Origin: Desulfosarcina alkanivorans
Lineage (GTDB): Bacteria > Desulfobacterota > Desulfobacteria > Desulfobacterales > Desulfosarcinaceae
DNA: 64,000 nt
NCBI RefSeq assembly: GCF_009688945.1
Contig: NZ_AP021874.1
Coordinates: 2,852,001-2,916,000, forward strand
Direction: 5' to 3'
Part shown: positions 63,962 to 64,000 of the stretch, piece by piece
Position numbering within the stretch: position 1 is the first letter of the stretch
Layout of the letters: each line of letters opens with the position of its first letter
Notes under the pieces: generated by a model
Databases searched by the model: none
Told to the model about the DNA's origin: nothing
What the model saw: only the letters and a program-made list of their open reading frames with translations
Position numbers and translations under genes: made by a program

Positions 63962-64000
63962 GATATTACTCCAGGACAACAAACTTCCGGTTCCGGACAA

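Overview
This window looks like chromosomal DNA of an anaerobic, probably sulfate-reducing member of the Desulfobacterota (Desulfosarcina or Desulfatitalea type). That is inferred from gene content: an HdrD-type iron-sulfur protein with two MvhD-like partners, a CooT-type nickel protein beside a DUF3842 protein, a RACo-type corrinoid activator, several large chemoreceptors, a rubrerythrin-like protein, and a family of long imperfect palindromes between genes. No rRNA, tRNA or CRISPR array was seen.

Layout. 1-1317: a gene start leaving the window, a long palindrome, and a MauE/rhodanese pair. 1884-5057: a compact redox operon (HdrD-like, MvhD-like, MvhD-like, RelE-fold protein, A-type Fe-S carrier). 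5428-7116: a chemoreceptor. 7308-11180: a promoter, an attenuator-like terminator, a secreted protein built of calcium-loop repeats, and ExbB, ExbD and TonB; the ExbB has a histidine-rich tail. 11213-11819: CooT and DUF3842. 12372-16572: two large unrecognised proteins, one secreted and one membrane-bound. 16815-21427: two HU/IHF genes (the first broken by a stop), a long-chain acyl-CoA synthetase and a cyclase-TPR protein.

21466-36926 is accessory in character. Three copies of a 131-bp palindrome (the last inverted) punctuate it. It holds two closely related Lrp/AsnC regulators, a BlaI/BlaR1-like pair whose peptidase gene is split by an IS4-family element with a 9-bp target duplication, a frameshifted NhaC-like gene, and an amino-acid ABC transporter with an opine dehydrogenase. 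A remnant of an ornithine aminotransferase-like gene follows. The segment reads as a decaying amino-acid/opine uptake and catabolism locus.

37095-41323 continues the theme: a UspA protein, an NhaC antiporter, a solute-binding protein and a GluR0-like receptor channel with a potassium-type selectivity filter. 41492-43469 holds two damaged genes (an adenylate cyclase and a methyltransferase). 43547-49172 holds a TPR protein, a Cache chemoreceptor, a ferritin-like protein, a DtxR-family regulator and an AMP nucleosidase-like protein.

49441-57317 has PlsY, an MMPL-type exporter fused to a methyltransferase (split by a frameshift at a run of A), an EamA permease, and an unusual protein joining a degenerate adenylate-forming domain to a ferredoxin and a RACo-type activator. 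57490-63961 has RidA, an FMN reductase, a possible transglutaminase-fold protein, a DUF498 protein and a large hybrid histidine kinase.

The strongest candidates for something new are the adenylate-forming/RACo fusion, the HdrD-MvhD-MvhD-RelE-fold-IscA operon, the calcium-loop repeat/TonB cluster with its attenuator, and the long palindrome family.
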